64,000 nt of DNA, from positions 310,001 to 374,000 of the forward strand of contig CAWACR010000003.1 of NCBI GenBank assembly GCA_963780675.1, in the 5' to 3' direction. Both the position numbers and the translations under genes were made by a program. The notes beneath the pieces were generated by a model. It was not told where the DNA came from, searched no databases, and was given only the letters and a program-made list of their open reading frames with translations. Below, in pieces: positions 45,184 through 52,740 of this stretch; the stretch's first letter is position 1; each line of letters starts with the position of its first letter. The DNA comes from JAHECE01 sp963780675 (GTDB lineage Bacteria; Actinomycetota; Actinomycetes; Actinomycetales; JAHECE01).

Positions 45184-46334
45184 CGCAGGCGTTCGGAGAG
45201 GGGGATCTCCTGGGTGACGTCCGCGTCGGACGGCACCCAGCCGTCCTCGCTCCCGCTGGCGGCGCCGACGGAGGCCTCGTCCTGCCAGGGCGCAGCGCCG
45301 TCGGCGGCCAGGTCGGCTTCGCCGGGCTCAGCCGCATCGTGGCCGGCGCGATGGAGCCCGTCGTCCTCGGCGGGGGGCTCCGCCACCGCCACCGCCACGG
45401 GGTGGTCGCCGATGTCGGGGGTGTCCCGGGCGATATCGGCCAAGTCGGAGAGCATCTGCGCGGCGTCGGCGACCACCGTCTGGTCGCCCACGCGCACGCC
45501 GTGCAGGAGCCAGCGGGCCAGCGCCAGCTCGCCCGCGAGGGTGGCGCGCTCGAGGAGGTGGTCGTCCCCGCGCTCGGTCCGGGCCAGGGAGTAGGCCTCG
45601 AGCACCACGTCGAGCGTCTCGTCCGAGACCGCGGCGACCAGCCAGGCGAGGTCGTCGGCCGGGTCGGCGACCCGCGCCTCGGACCAGTCGAGGATGGCGC
45701 GGACCTCGTCGTTCGCCACGAGCACGTGGTCCGCCACGAGGTCCCCGTGCACCGGGGTCGCCCGGAACCGCCACAGCGCGACGTTCTCGAGCGCCCGCTC
45801 CCACCGCCGCAGGAGCACGGTGGGCACGTAGCCCGTCCGCGCGGCCTCGTCCAGCTCGGCGAGGCGGCGCGCCCGGTAGGACTCGGCGTCGTACACGGGC
45901 AGGCCCGCGGACTCGACGACGGCGACGGGGAGCTCGTGGATCGCCGCGATCGCGCGGCCGATCTGGGCGGCGAGGCGGGGCCCGGGCGAGAGGGTGTCGA
46001 GATCGAGGGGGCGGCCGACGAGCTCCCGGTACACCATGGCGCGGCCCCCCTCGGGGAGGTGCGCGAAGCCGGCCGGCCGCGGGACGGCGAAGGGCAGCGC
46101 GCCGTCGTCGACCGCGTCGGCGAGGCGCTCGAGGAGGGCGACCTCGCCCTCGAGGGCGGCACCGGCCGCCGGGTGCAGGGGGTAGCGCACCACCCAGCGC
46201 CGGCCGCCGGAGTCCAGGACGCCGGTCACGGCGAAGTCCGCGCCCTCGTGCTGCGGGGATCGCGTGGCGACCACGTCGAGGCCGGGGATGGCGGCGGTGG
46301 CCAGGGCGGCGAGCGTGAGGGGGGAGGGACGCAC
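45180..46334 (-). CDS. APH-family phosphotransferase (aminoglycoside/macrolide kinase-like)
   Basis: A 384-residue protein-kinase-fold phosphotransferase. The catalytic Brenner-type motif is RATPVHGDLVADHVLV and the metal-binding Asp is in AILDWSEARVADPADDLAWL. An N-terminal lobe with VTGVLDSGGRRWVVRYPLH precedes it. An acidic tail of about 70 residues follows the kinase core. The substrate is unknown: small-molecule kinases of this fold include antibiotic, maltose and choline kinases. TACGGT six bases before the GTG suggests a leaderless transcript. Its closeness to whiB7 is suggestive but not evidence of resistance. Confidence 0.82.
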   Translation of the reverse strand: MRPSPLTLAALATAAIPGLDVVATRSPQHEGADFAVTGVLDSGGRRWVVRYPLHPAAGAALEGEVALLERLADAVDDGALPFAVPRPAGFAHLPEGGRAMVYRELVGRPLDLDTLSPGPRLAAQIGRAIAAIHELPVAVVESAGLPVYDAESYRARRLAELDEAARTGYVPTVLLRRWERALENVALWRFRATPVHGDLVADHVLVANDEVRAILDWSEARVADPADDLAWLVAAVSDETLDVVLEAYSLARTERGDDHLLERATLAGELALARWLLHGVRVGDQTVVADAAQMLSDLADIARDTPDIGDHPVAVAVAEPPAEDDGLHRAGHDAAEPGEADLAADGAAPWQDEASVGAASGSEDGWVPSDADVTQEIPLSERLR

Positions 46335-46340
46335 GCAAGT

Positions 46341-46346
46341 ACCGTA
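46341..46346 (-). promoter_or_regulatory. Candidate -10 element of the APH-family gene (leaderless)
   Basis: TACGGT on the minus strand ends 6 nt before the GTG at 46334. No AT-rich WhiB7-type box is seen upstream. Confidence 0.45.
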
Positions 46347-46403
46347 GGCGCCGCTCGCCCCGAGGGGCGGGCAGGCACCTCGGCGCGTCGGGACGCTTCG
46401 GCC

Positions 46404-46409
46404 TACGGT
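46404..46409 (+). promoter_or_regulatory. Candidate -10 element of nudC (leaderless)
   Basis: TACGGT ends 5 nt before the GTG at 46415. Confidence 0.45.
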
Positions 46410-46414
46410 GGACC

Positions 46415-47407
46415 GTGCGCTCCGACCTCCTGCCGCTTTCGCGTTCCGCCGTCGACCGGGACGGCGTCGCGCGCGTCGACCCCGACCTCCTCGCGCGGCT
46501 GTGGGGCGAGGCGGGCACGCGGGTGGTGCTCGTCCATCGTGGGTTGGTGGCCGTCGACGCCGGGGGATCGGCCCTGGACCTCCTCGCACCGCGCGACCTG
46601 TCGGGCCTCGCAGGTACGTCGTGGACGCCGGCGGGCGGGCCTGCGGGCGTTCCGGCGGGCGCCGGCGCGGTCGCCTACCTGGGGCGGGACGGCTCGGCCG
46701 CCTACCTCGCCCTCGTCCTGTCCGAGAGCGCGGGGGACGAGCGTGACTTCGCCGGCGTCCCGGCGAACCTCGACGAGGCGCTCGTCGCGGGGCGCACGTG
46801 GGCGTCGCTGCGCGAGGTTGGCGCTGCGCTCGGCGACCGGGACGCCGGGCTGGCCGCGACCGCCGTCGCCCTCGCGGCCTGGCACGCACGGCACGGGCGC
46901 TGCCCGCGGTGCGGGGAGCCGACGGTCGCGATCGAGTCGGGATGGGCGCGGCGGTGCGACGCCGACGGCTCGCTGCACTACCCGCGCACGGACCCGGCGG
47001 TCATCGTCGCGGTGACCGACGACGACGACCGCCTCCTGCTCGCGCACGCGGCGCACTGGCCGGCGCGCCGGTTCTCGCTGGTGGCCGGGTACGTGGAGCC
47101 GGGGGAGTCGCTCGAGGCGGCGGTGCGGCGCGAGGTCGCGGAGGAGGTCGGCCTCGCCGTCGACCGACTGTCGTACGAAGGCTCGCAGCCGTGGCCCTTC
47201 CCGGCCTCCCTCATGCTCGGGTACCGGGCCCGGCTACGGGCCGGGACGGTGACGCCCGACGGCGAGGAGATCACCGAGGCGATGTTCGTGAGCCGGTCGG
47301 ACCTTGCCGAGAAGGTCGCCGCGGGCGACGTGCTGCTGCCGATGCGTGCCTCGATCGCGCGCGCGATCATCGAGAACTGGTTCGGGGGAGCCCTCCCCGG
47401 CGACTGA
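46415..47407 (+). CDS. nudC: NAD(+)/NADH pyrophosphatase NudC
   Basis: A 330-residue Nudix hydrolase that cleaves NADH to NMNH and AMP and can decap NAD-RNA. The zinc ribbon is RCPRCGEPTVAIESGWARRC. The Nudix box is GYVEPGESLEAAVRREVAEE, and the NADH-specific tail motif SQPWPFPASLMLGY is present. The N-terminal about 150 residues are the usual variable domain. It lies between the divergent kinase and uvrD2, as in mycobacteria. Confidence 0.94.
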   Translation: MRSDLLPLSRSAVDRDGVARVDPDLLARLWGEAGTRVVLVHRGLVAVDAGGSALDLLAPRDLSGLAGTSWTPAGGPAGVPAGAGAVAYLGRDGSAAYLALVLSESAGDERDFAGVPANLDEALVAGRTWASLREVGAALGDRDAGLAATAVALAAWHARHGRCPRCGEPTVAIESGWARRCDADGSLHYPRTDPAVIVAVTDDDDRLLLAHAAHWPARRFSLVAGYVEPGESLEAAVRREVAEEVGLAVDRLSYEGSQPWPFPASLMLGYRARLRAGTVTPDGEEITEAMFVSRSDLAEKVAAGDVLLPMRASIARAIIENWFGGALPGD

Positions 47408-47525
47408 CCCCGTGACCCCCCGGTTCCCGAACCCCTCCCTCGCCGCGGTCGCAGGCCGGGCTCCGGGACCCCGCCTGGGGATGGGCGGCAGTCCGTGTCG
47501 GTGGCGGCTGCGAGAATCCTCGGCG

Positions 47526-49589
47526 ATGACCTCCTCATCCCACCTCGCGCCGTCGGGACCGCTCGCGTCGAGCGCCGACGCTCTCCTCGCCGCGCTCGAC
47601 GACGACCAGCGCGCCGTCGCGACAGCCCTCACGGGACCGGTCTGCGTGCTCGCCGGGGCCGGAACGGGCAAGACCAGGGCGATCACCTACCGGATCGCCT
47701 ACGGCGTGCGCACCGGCGCCTACTCTCCGACCGCCGTCCTGGCCGTGACCTTCACGGCCCGCGCGGCGGGTGAGCTGCGCGTCCGCCTGCGCGAGCTGGG
47801 CGCCGTCGGCGTGCAGGCGCGCACCTTCCACGCCGCCGCGCTGCGTCAGCTCTCGTACTTCTGGCCGAAGGTGGTCGGCGGGGCGCTCCCGCGGATCGCC
47901 GAGTACAAGGCCCCCGTGGTGGCCGAGGCCGCGCACCGCCTGGGCCTGGACGTCGACCGCGTGGCGGTCCGTGACCTTGCGGGCGAGGTCGAGTGGGCGA
48001 AGGTCAGCCTCGTCACGCCCGACGACTACGTGCGCGCCGCCGGCGCCGCGGGCCGTCCGGGTGCCGCGGGCCATGACCTCACCACCGTCGCCAGGCTCCT
48101 CGCCGTCTACGAGGAGGCCAAGACGGAGCGCGGGGTCATCGACTTCGAGGACGTCCTCCTGCTCACCGTCGGCGTGCTCGCCGAGCGCCCCGAGATCGCG
48201 GAGACGGTCCGCGCGCAGTACCGGCACTTCGTGGTCGACGAGTACCAGGACGTCTCGCCACTGCAGCAGCGGCTGCTCGACCTCTGGCTGGGTGGGCGCC
48301 GAGAGCTCTGCGTGGTCGGCGACGTCTCCCAGACCATCTACTCCTTCACGGGTGCCAGCCCGCGTCACCTCATGGACTTCCCGCGCCGCTTCCCCGAGGC
48401 ACAGGTGGTCCGGCTGGTGCGGGACTACCGGTCCACGCCCCAGGTGGTCGGCCTGGCCAACGCCGTGCTCGCTCGCGCCGGAGCGGCGCGTTCCAGGGCC
48501 GCCGTCGAGCTCGTGGCCCAGCGACCGCCCGGGCCGGAGGTGCGGTTCGAGGCGTACGACGACGACGCCGCCGAGGCCCGCGCGGTCGCCGAGCGGGCTC
48601 GCGCCCTGATCGCCGCGGGTACCCGGCCCAGCGAGATCGCCGTCCTGTACCGGACCAACGCCCAGTCGGAGGCCCTCGAGCAGGCGCTCGCGGAAGCGGG
48701 GATCGGCTACCTCGTCCGCGGCGGTGAGCGCTTCTTCTCCCGGAAGGAGGTGCGCGACGCCGTCGTCCTCCTCCGCGGTGCGCTGCGCGCGCCCACCGAG
48801 CTGCCGATGCCGGCCCAGGTCCGCGACACGCTGGCGACGGCGGGGTGGACCCCCGAGCCGCCCGCCGCCAGCGGGGCGACCCGCGAGCGCTGGGAGTCGC
48901 TCGCGGCGCTCGTCGCCCTGGCGGACGACCTGGCGGCATCCCGCGGCGCGGACCTGGCCGCGCTGGTCGGGGAGCTGGAGGAGCGCGCCGCCGCCCAGCA
49001 CGCGCCCACGGTGGAGGGCGTGGTCCTGGCCTCGCTGCACGCCGCCAAGGGCTTGGAGTGGGACGCCGTGTTCCTCGTCGGGGTGTGCGAAGGGCTCCTT
49101 CCCATCACCCTCGCCGAGGGCGACGACGCGATCGCCGAGGAGCGACGCCTCCTCTACGTGGGCGTCACCCGCGCCCGGGAGCACCTGGCGCTCTCGTACG
49201 CCCGGGCCCGGAACGTCGGCGGGCGGGCGTCCCGCAAGCCGTCCCGGTTCCTCGACGGGATCTGGCCGGATTCCGGCTCGACGGCGCGCCGCTCCCGCGC
49301 GGCCCGGCACCGGACGCCGGCCGGCCCGCCCCCGGGTGCCGGCCCGGTGGACGAGGAGTTGTTCGAGCGGCTGCGCGCGTGGCGAGGCGCCGTGTCGAAG
49401 GCCGACGACAAGCCCGCCTACACCGTGCTGCACGACACGACGCTGGCGGCGATCGCGACGGCGAAGCCCCGCGAGCTGCGCCAGCTGGCCCTCATCCGGG
49501 GGATCGGGGCCGCCAAGCTCGAGAAGTACGGGCCCCAGGTCCTCGCCGTGGTCCGCGGCGAGGACCCCGCGGTGCCGGAGGCCCGGTAG
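47526..49589 (+). CDS. uvrD2: ATP-dependent DNA helicase UvrD2
   Basis: A 687-residue SF1 helicase with a C-terminal HRDC domain. Motifs are CVLAGAGTGKTRAITYRIAY, VTFTARAAGELRVRL, HFVVDEYQDVSPLQQ, GDVSQTIYSFTGASP, LVRDYRSTPQVV, LASLHAAKGLEWDAV and YVGVTRAREHLALSYA. The HRDC domain begins around VDEELFERLRAWRGAVSKAD and ends with ALIRGIGAAKLEKYG. Mycobacterial UvrD2 has a four-cysteine motif between helicase and HRDC; here that linker (PDSGSTARRSRAARHRTPAG) contains no cysteine. The ATG at 47526 is supported by the start of conservation. Confidence 0.92.
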   Translation: MTSSSHLAPSGPLASSADALLAALDDDQRAVATALTGPVCVLAGAGTGKTRAITYRIAYGVRTGAYSPTAVLAVTFTARAAGELRVRLRELGAVGVQARTFHAAALRQLSYFWPKVVGGALPRIAEYKAPVVAEAAHRLGLDVDRVAVRDLAGEVEWAKVSLVTPDDYVRAAGAAGRPGAAGHDLTTVARLLAVYEEAKTERGVIDFEDVLLLTVGVLAERPEIAETVRAQYRHFVVDEYQDVSPLQQRLLDLWLGGRRELCVVGDVSQTIYSFTGASPRHLMDFPRRFPEAQVVRLVRDYRSTPQVVGLANAVLARAGAARSRAAVELVAQRPPGPEVRFEAYDDDAAEARAVAERARALIAAGTRPSEIAVLYRTNAQSEALEQALAEAGIGYLVRGGERFFSRKEVRDAVVLLRGALRAPTELPMPAQVRDTLATAGWTPEPPAASGATRERWESLAALVALADDLAASRGADLAALVGELEERAAAQHAPTVEGVVLASLHAAKGLEWDAVFLVGVCEGLLPITLAEGDDAIAEERRLLYVGVTRAREHLALSYARARNVGGRASRKPSRFLDGIWPDSGSTARRSRAARHRTPAGPPPGAGPVDEELFERLRAWRGAVSKADDKPAYTVLHDTTLAAIATAKPRELRQLALIRGIGAAKLEKYGPQVLAVVRGEDPAVPEAR

Positions 49590-49629
49590 ACCGGGAGCCG
49601 CGCGTCGGGACCCGCGTCGTCGGGACCTG

Positions 49630-49699
49630 CCCACCGCACCGTGCCCACCGCACCGTGCCCACAGGACCGTGCCCACAGCACCGTGCCCACCGCACCCCG
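49630..49699 (+). repeat. 14-bp tandem repeat, five units
   Basis: Five adjacent copies of a 14-bp unit with consensus CCCACCGCACCGTG lie 40 bases after the uvrD2 stop and about 50 bases before the whiB7 promoter. Units 1 and 2 are identical; 3 to 5 carry a few changes. No coding potential is seen here. Confidence 0.85.
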
Positions 49700-49742
49700 C
49701 ATGTCAGAACTGTGCCTCGAGGCCTCACCGACGACGGCGGCG

Positions 49743-49781
49743 AAAAAGGGGTTGCACCCCTCCTCGGCGCGAACGTAACCT
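49743..49781 (+). promoter_or_regulatory. whiB7 promoter with AT-rich WhiB7 box
   Basis: AAAAA at 49743-49747 sits four bases before TTGCAC (49752-49757, -35), followed after 18 bases by TAACCT (49776-49781, -10). An AT-rich box just ahead of the -35 is the established recognition feature of WhiB7-SigA promoters, in otherwise very GC-rich DNA. It starts the long 49,590-50,267 non-coding stretch that holds the repeat above, this promoter and the leader elements below. Confidence 0.75.
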
Positions 49782-49883
49782 CGCGGAGTCCGAATTTCAC
49801 CGGCACGATCGGCTCTGACCGGCGTGCCGTGGGCGCAGCCGTCGACGGGCCGGCGCCCCACGCGAGTCAGGAGGTGCACGCCG

Positions 49884-50000
49884 ATGCTCATCAGCGACAC
49901 CCCCGTCGAGGCCGGCGGTGGCATCCGCCCCGCGACCGGCGCCCGCTTCCGGGTGACCCTCGCCTCGACCACCCCGGGCCCGCGCCTCCCGATCACCTGA
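49884..50000 (+). CDS. whiB7 leader upstream ORF (38-codon regulatory peptide)
   Basis: A 38-codon reading frame inside the whiB7 leader with an excellent Shine-Dalgarno sequence, AGGAGGT, about seven bases before its ATG. The peptide begins MLISDTPVEAGGGIRPATGA and ends TLASTTPGPRLPIT. Upstream ORFs that sense ribosome stalling are known in whiB7 leaders of mycobacteria and Streptomyces. The sequence has no other protein-like features. Translation state here probably decides whether the hairpin at 50021-50049 forms. Confidence 0.75.
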   Translation: MLISDTPVEAGGGIRPATGARFRVTLASTTPGPRLPIT

Positions 50001-50020
50001 GGACTGCTCCTCATCGATCA

Positions 50021-50049
50021 CGGCCGCGGAGCCCACTGGCCCGCGGCCG
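50021..50049 (+). terminator. Attenuator hairpin in the whiB7 leader
   Basis: CGGCCGCGG (50021-50029) pairs perfectly with CCGCGGCCG (50041-50049) around an 11-nt loop, starting 20 bases after the upstream ORF stop. The following ACCTTTCGCTT is only moderately T-rich. Position and strength fit a transcription attenuator; whether it terminates by itself is inferred. Confidence 0.65.
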
Positions 50050-50133
50050 GACCTTTCGCTTCGACCTGCGACGACGTCGCGGGCCGGCGGGCCGCGGCTC
50101 CCCCGATCAGGACAGCGACCCCAGGAGTTCCCC

Positions 50134-50271
50134 GTGTTGCCCATCACCATGCCGGACGCGGCCGGCACCGACGGCTCGCCGGCGCGGCCCGCCCCGTCGC
50201 TCGCCCCCGCGGTGACCCCGACACCGACCTCCGCCGTGACCTCCGCCGTGACCCCGGGACCCCCGCCGTGA
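50134..50271 (+). CDS. Second leader ORF overlapping the whiB7 start
   Basis: A 45-codon frame from GTG 50134, with AGGAG six bases upstream, ending in a TGA that overlaps the whiB7 GTG by four bases (GTGA). The product (LPITMPDAAGTDGSPARPAP, then Pro/Thr/Val-rich) looks like a leader rather than a folded protein. If translated it would couple whiB7 translation to the leader. It could also be chance, since the region is Pro-rich in several frames. Confidence 0.5.
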   Translation: MLPITMPDAAGTDGSPARPAPSLAPAVTPTPTSAVTSAVTPGPPP

Positions 50272-50558
50272 CCTCAGCCTTGTCCGACGACGGCGCCTAC
50301 GCCCCGTTCCCGTGCCAGGTCGTGGCCTCGGCGGACCTCTGGTTCGCCGAGCGGACCGCCGACGTCGAGAAGGCCAAGGCGTTGTGCGGCCCGTGCCCGA
50401 TCCGCCGGGCGTGCCTGGCCGGTGCGCTCGAGCGTGCCGAGCCGTGGGGGGTCTGGGGTGGCGAGGTCTTCGTGGACGGCGTCGTCGTCGCGAGCAAGCG
50501 CGGACGCGGCCGGCCGCGCAAGGACGAGTTCGCCGCGGCGTCGACCACCGCGGCCTGA
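50268..50558 (+). CDS. whiB7: WhiB7 redox-sensitive transcriptional regulator
   Basis: A 96-residue WhiB-family iron-sulfur regulator that, with SigA, activates intrinsic antibiotic-resistance genes and itself. Cluster ligands are Cys16, Cys40, Cys43 and Cys49 (CGPCPIRRAC). The WhiB turn is EPWGVWGGE, and the AT-hook specific to WhiB7 is KRGRGRPRKD at about residues 77-86. The GTG at 50268 gives a short N-terminus as in mycobacterial WhiB7. Expression is likely controlled by the AT-box promoter, upstream ORFs and attenuator listed above. Confidence 0.95.
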   Translation: MTSALSDDGAYAPFPCQVVASADLWFAERTADVEKAKALCGPCPIRRACLAGALERAEPWGVWGGEVFVDGVVVASKRGRGRPRKDEFAAASTTAA

Positions 50559-50569
50559 CCCCCCACGCT

Positions 50570-50643
50570 GAGGTCGAGGGCTCTCGCCGCTCAGGTCGAG
50601 CGCGGCCGAGCCCTCGACCTCAGCGGCGAGAGCCCTCGACCTC
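50570..50643. repeat. 31-bp inverted repeat between convergent whiB7 and thiF-like genes
   Basis: The arms 50570-50600 and 50613-50643 are reverse complements with one mismatch in 31, around a 12-nt loop. The first arm begins GAGGTCGAGGGCTCTCGCC. The thiF-like stop codon lies in the right arm. It could serve as a two-way terminator, but no T-tract follows. The CTCGACCTCA word recurs at 28653-28710, suggesting a dispersed element. Confidence 0.85.
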
Positions 50644-51768
50644 GCGGGGGGTGCGCGCTGCCTCGGAGCCGACGCCGTCGCCGTCGGCGTCGCCGGGCCG
50701 CACCCTGTCCACCAACCCGGCGCCCGGCCCGGCCTCCACGCCGCCGCACCCGCACTCCGGGTGCGGAGTCCAGGTGCGCCGGCGCGGGACGGGCTCGACG
50801 GCGTCCACCTCGAGGGTCGCCCCGCGCGCGCTGACGGCACGCCCGTCCAGGTGGGCGAGGACCTGCCCGACGGCGAGGGCCGCGGCCAGGGGGGCGAGGC
50901 TCGCCTCCACCCCCTCGCCGGGCGCCGCCGCGATCTGCGTCGCGACCGCCGGCCAGCGTTCGTCGGCGTCGCACCGGTGCAGGTCGAGGCAGCGCAGGCA
51001 CGGCCCGACTCCGGGGACGACGAGCGGCCCGACCCCGACGCTCACGTCCCCGACGACGACGGACAGGTGCGCCAGGTCCTCGCGGACCAGCGGCCGGGCT
51101 CGCACGGGGCTCGCCACCCCGTGCTCCACGAGCACCGCCACGTCGGGCCTCGTCCCCGGCGGCGCGGAGGTCCGCAGCCGCGGCGCCGTCGCACGCAGCC
51201 CCTCGGCGCCTGCGTCCTCGCGGCGCCGGCCGACGTCGTCCCATGCGAACGCCCCGGGCCCGACGTCCAGCGGCCGAACCGGCGCCGGGTCCGCCAGCAG
51301 CACGGTGCCCACGCCGGCCCGCGCGAGCCCGGACGCGACGAGCATGCCCAGGCGGTCCACCCCGAGCACGGCCACGGTCCGAGAACGCCGACCGGCCAGG
51401 ACCGCCCACCCGTTCGCGTCCGGGCGCAGCCGGGCCCAGTAGGCGATGTCGGGGGCACGGATCGCGTCGAGCGCGTTGCCCTGCTCCGGCCCGTTCGGGA
51501 AGGGTGCCCGCGGCGTCGTGTCCGGGGCGAGCACGCCGGCCCGCTCGAGGGTGGCGACCAGGGCGCGCACCTGTGCGGCGCCGATCCCGGCCGCCCGACC
51601 CTCGCGCACGAGCTCGCCGAGCGACGGCTCGGAGCGGAGCCGGTCGAGCAGCGTCTGCTCGGGTTCGCTGAGGTTCTCGAGGACGACGGCGCAGCGCGGG
51701 TCCGTTCCGATCTGGCTGGCCCCGGCCTCGCGCCACAGCACCGCCAACCCGTCCCGCAAGCGCACCAT
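50620..51768 (-). CDS. ThiF/MoeB-like (E1-type) adenylyltransferase-fold protein
   Basis: A 382-residue protein of the ThiF family. The Rossmann part is RTVAVLGVDRLGMLVASGLARAGVGTVLLAD split over about residues 130-165. The block GPCLRCLDLHRCDADERW supplies family cysteines, and CGCGG near the C-terminus may add metal ligands. The classical GxGxxG is degenerate, so ATP use is uncertain. The ATG at 51768 has an AAGGAGG ribosome binding site. It lies beside whiB7 as in mycobacteria (Rv3196 position). Its last residues (REVEGSRR) are encoded by the inverted repeat. Confidence 0.75.
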   Translation of the reverse strand: MVRLRDGLAVLWREAGASQIGTDPRCAVVLENLSEPEQTLLDRLRSEPSLGELVREGRAAGIGAAQVRALVATLERAGVLAPDTTPRAPFPNGPEQGNALDAIRAPDIAYWARLRPDANGWAVLAGRRSRTVAVLGVDRLGMLVASGLARAGVGTVLLADPAPVRPLDVGPGAFAWDDVGRRREDAGAEGLRATAPRLRTSAPPGTRPDVAVLVEHGVASPVRARPLVREDLAHLSVVVGDVSVGVGPLVVPGVGPCLRCLDLHRCDADERWPAVATQIAAAPGEGVEASLAPLAAALAVGQVLAHLDGRAVSARGATLEVDAVEPVPRRRTWTPHPECGCGGVEAGPGAGLVDRVRPGDADGDGVGSEAARTPREVEGSRR

Positions 51769-52001
51769 CGCTGCCTCCTTCTCGCGCCCTGCCGCCTCCG
51801 GCACGGAGGGGTGCCCGCACCGGGCGCCGACGGGCCGAGCGTCGCACGCGCGACACCCCACCCACCGGGCCCTGAACCGCACCTGTGGACAACCCCGCGA
51901 GCCGAGACCGACGCATGCGCGCCGCGGCCTGTGGACAGGGGGCCGGGGCGTCGCCTGGGGGCGGCCCTGGGGACGGATCGGTCGATGTCGGTGCCGCGGC
52001 C

Positions 52002-52007
52002 TACCCT
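52002..52007 (+). promoter_or_regulatory. Candidate -10 element of the YgjP-type protease gene
   Basis: TACCCT ends 6 nt before the ATG at 52014. Confidence 0.5.
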
Positions 52008-52013
52008 CGCCTC

Positions 52014-52691
52014 ATGTCTCGCCGGACCCCGCCCGCCGTCGCCTACGGCGCCGTGACCACCCGCCCGGACGTCGAGGTGCGACGGAGCGCGCGCCGCCGG
52101 CGCACCATCTCGGCGTTCCGGGAGGACGGCCGCACGATCGTCGTGGTGCCCGCGGGACTCACGCGGGAGGAGGAGGACCGGTGGGTCGAGCGGATGCTCA
52201 CGCGGCTCGAGGCGAAGGACCGGCGCCACACGGGCGACGGCGAGCTCGCGGCCCGCGCCCGGGAGCTCTCGGCCCGCTACCTGGGAGCACGGGCGGTCCC
52301 GGTGTCGGTGCGGTGGGTGACCAACCAGAACACCCGGTGGGGCTCGTGCACGGTGATGGACGGCACCATCCGCCTCTCGCACCGCCTCCAGGGCATGCCC
52401 GGGTGGGTGGTGGACTACGTGCTCCTGCACGAGCTCGTCCACCTGCTGCACTCCGACCACGGGCCCGCCTTCTGGGCGGAGCTCACGACGTACCCCCACA
52501 CCGAGCGAGCCAAGGGGTTCCTCGAGGGGGTCGCGTTCGCGCGGTCACTGCCCCTCGACGGCGGCCCGAGCGACCTCGCCGACGGCTCGGAACCGGCCGG
52601 GCCGGCAGGGGAGGACCAGGCGCCTGACGACGGCGCCCTGTTCTTTTCTGACGACGAGGCCGGCCCGACGACGGTGCTCGCCTCGGGGTGA
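52014..52691 (+). CDS. YgjP-like (DUF45/WLM-type) metallopeptidase
   Basis: A 225-residue protein with the DUF45 zinc peptidase core. The segment RWVTNQNTRWGSCTVMDGTI and the zinc site VLLHELVHLLHSDHGPAFW are both present, the usual signature of YgjP-like proteins. The N-terminal 80 residues are the family's beta-rich start (RRRRTISAFREDGRTIVVVP). An acidic tail of about 45 residues follows. No signal peptide, so probably cytoplasmic. Substrate unknown. Confidence 0.87.
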   Translation: MSRRTPPAVAYGAVTTRPDVEVRRSARRRRTISAFREDGRTIVVVPAGLTREEEDRWVERMLTRLEAKDRRHTGDGELAARARELSARYLGARAVPVSVRWVTNQNTRWGSCTVMDGTIRLSHRLQGMPGWVVDYVLLHELVHLLHSDHGPAFWAELTTYPHTERAKGFLEGVAFARSLPLDGGPSDLADGSEPAGPAGEDQAPDDGALFFSDDEAGPTTVLASG

Positions 52692-52740
52692 GGAGCGCCG
52701 TCGTGGCGTGGTCGGCGGGGGGCCCGTGCCGGACCGGACC

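Noticed and set aside
45180..46346. WhiB7 regulon membership of the neighbouring APH-family gene
   Set aside because: No AT-rich box or TTGC-type -35 is seen upstream of its candidate -10; proximity alone is not evidence.
46335..46889. N-terminal extension of the APH-family kinase upstream of 46334
   Set aside because: The upstream part of the frame is Arg/Pro-rich antisense to nudC, and a TACGGT -10 sits directly before the GTG at 46334.
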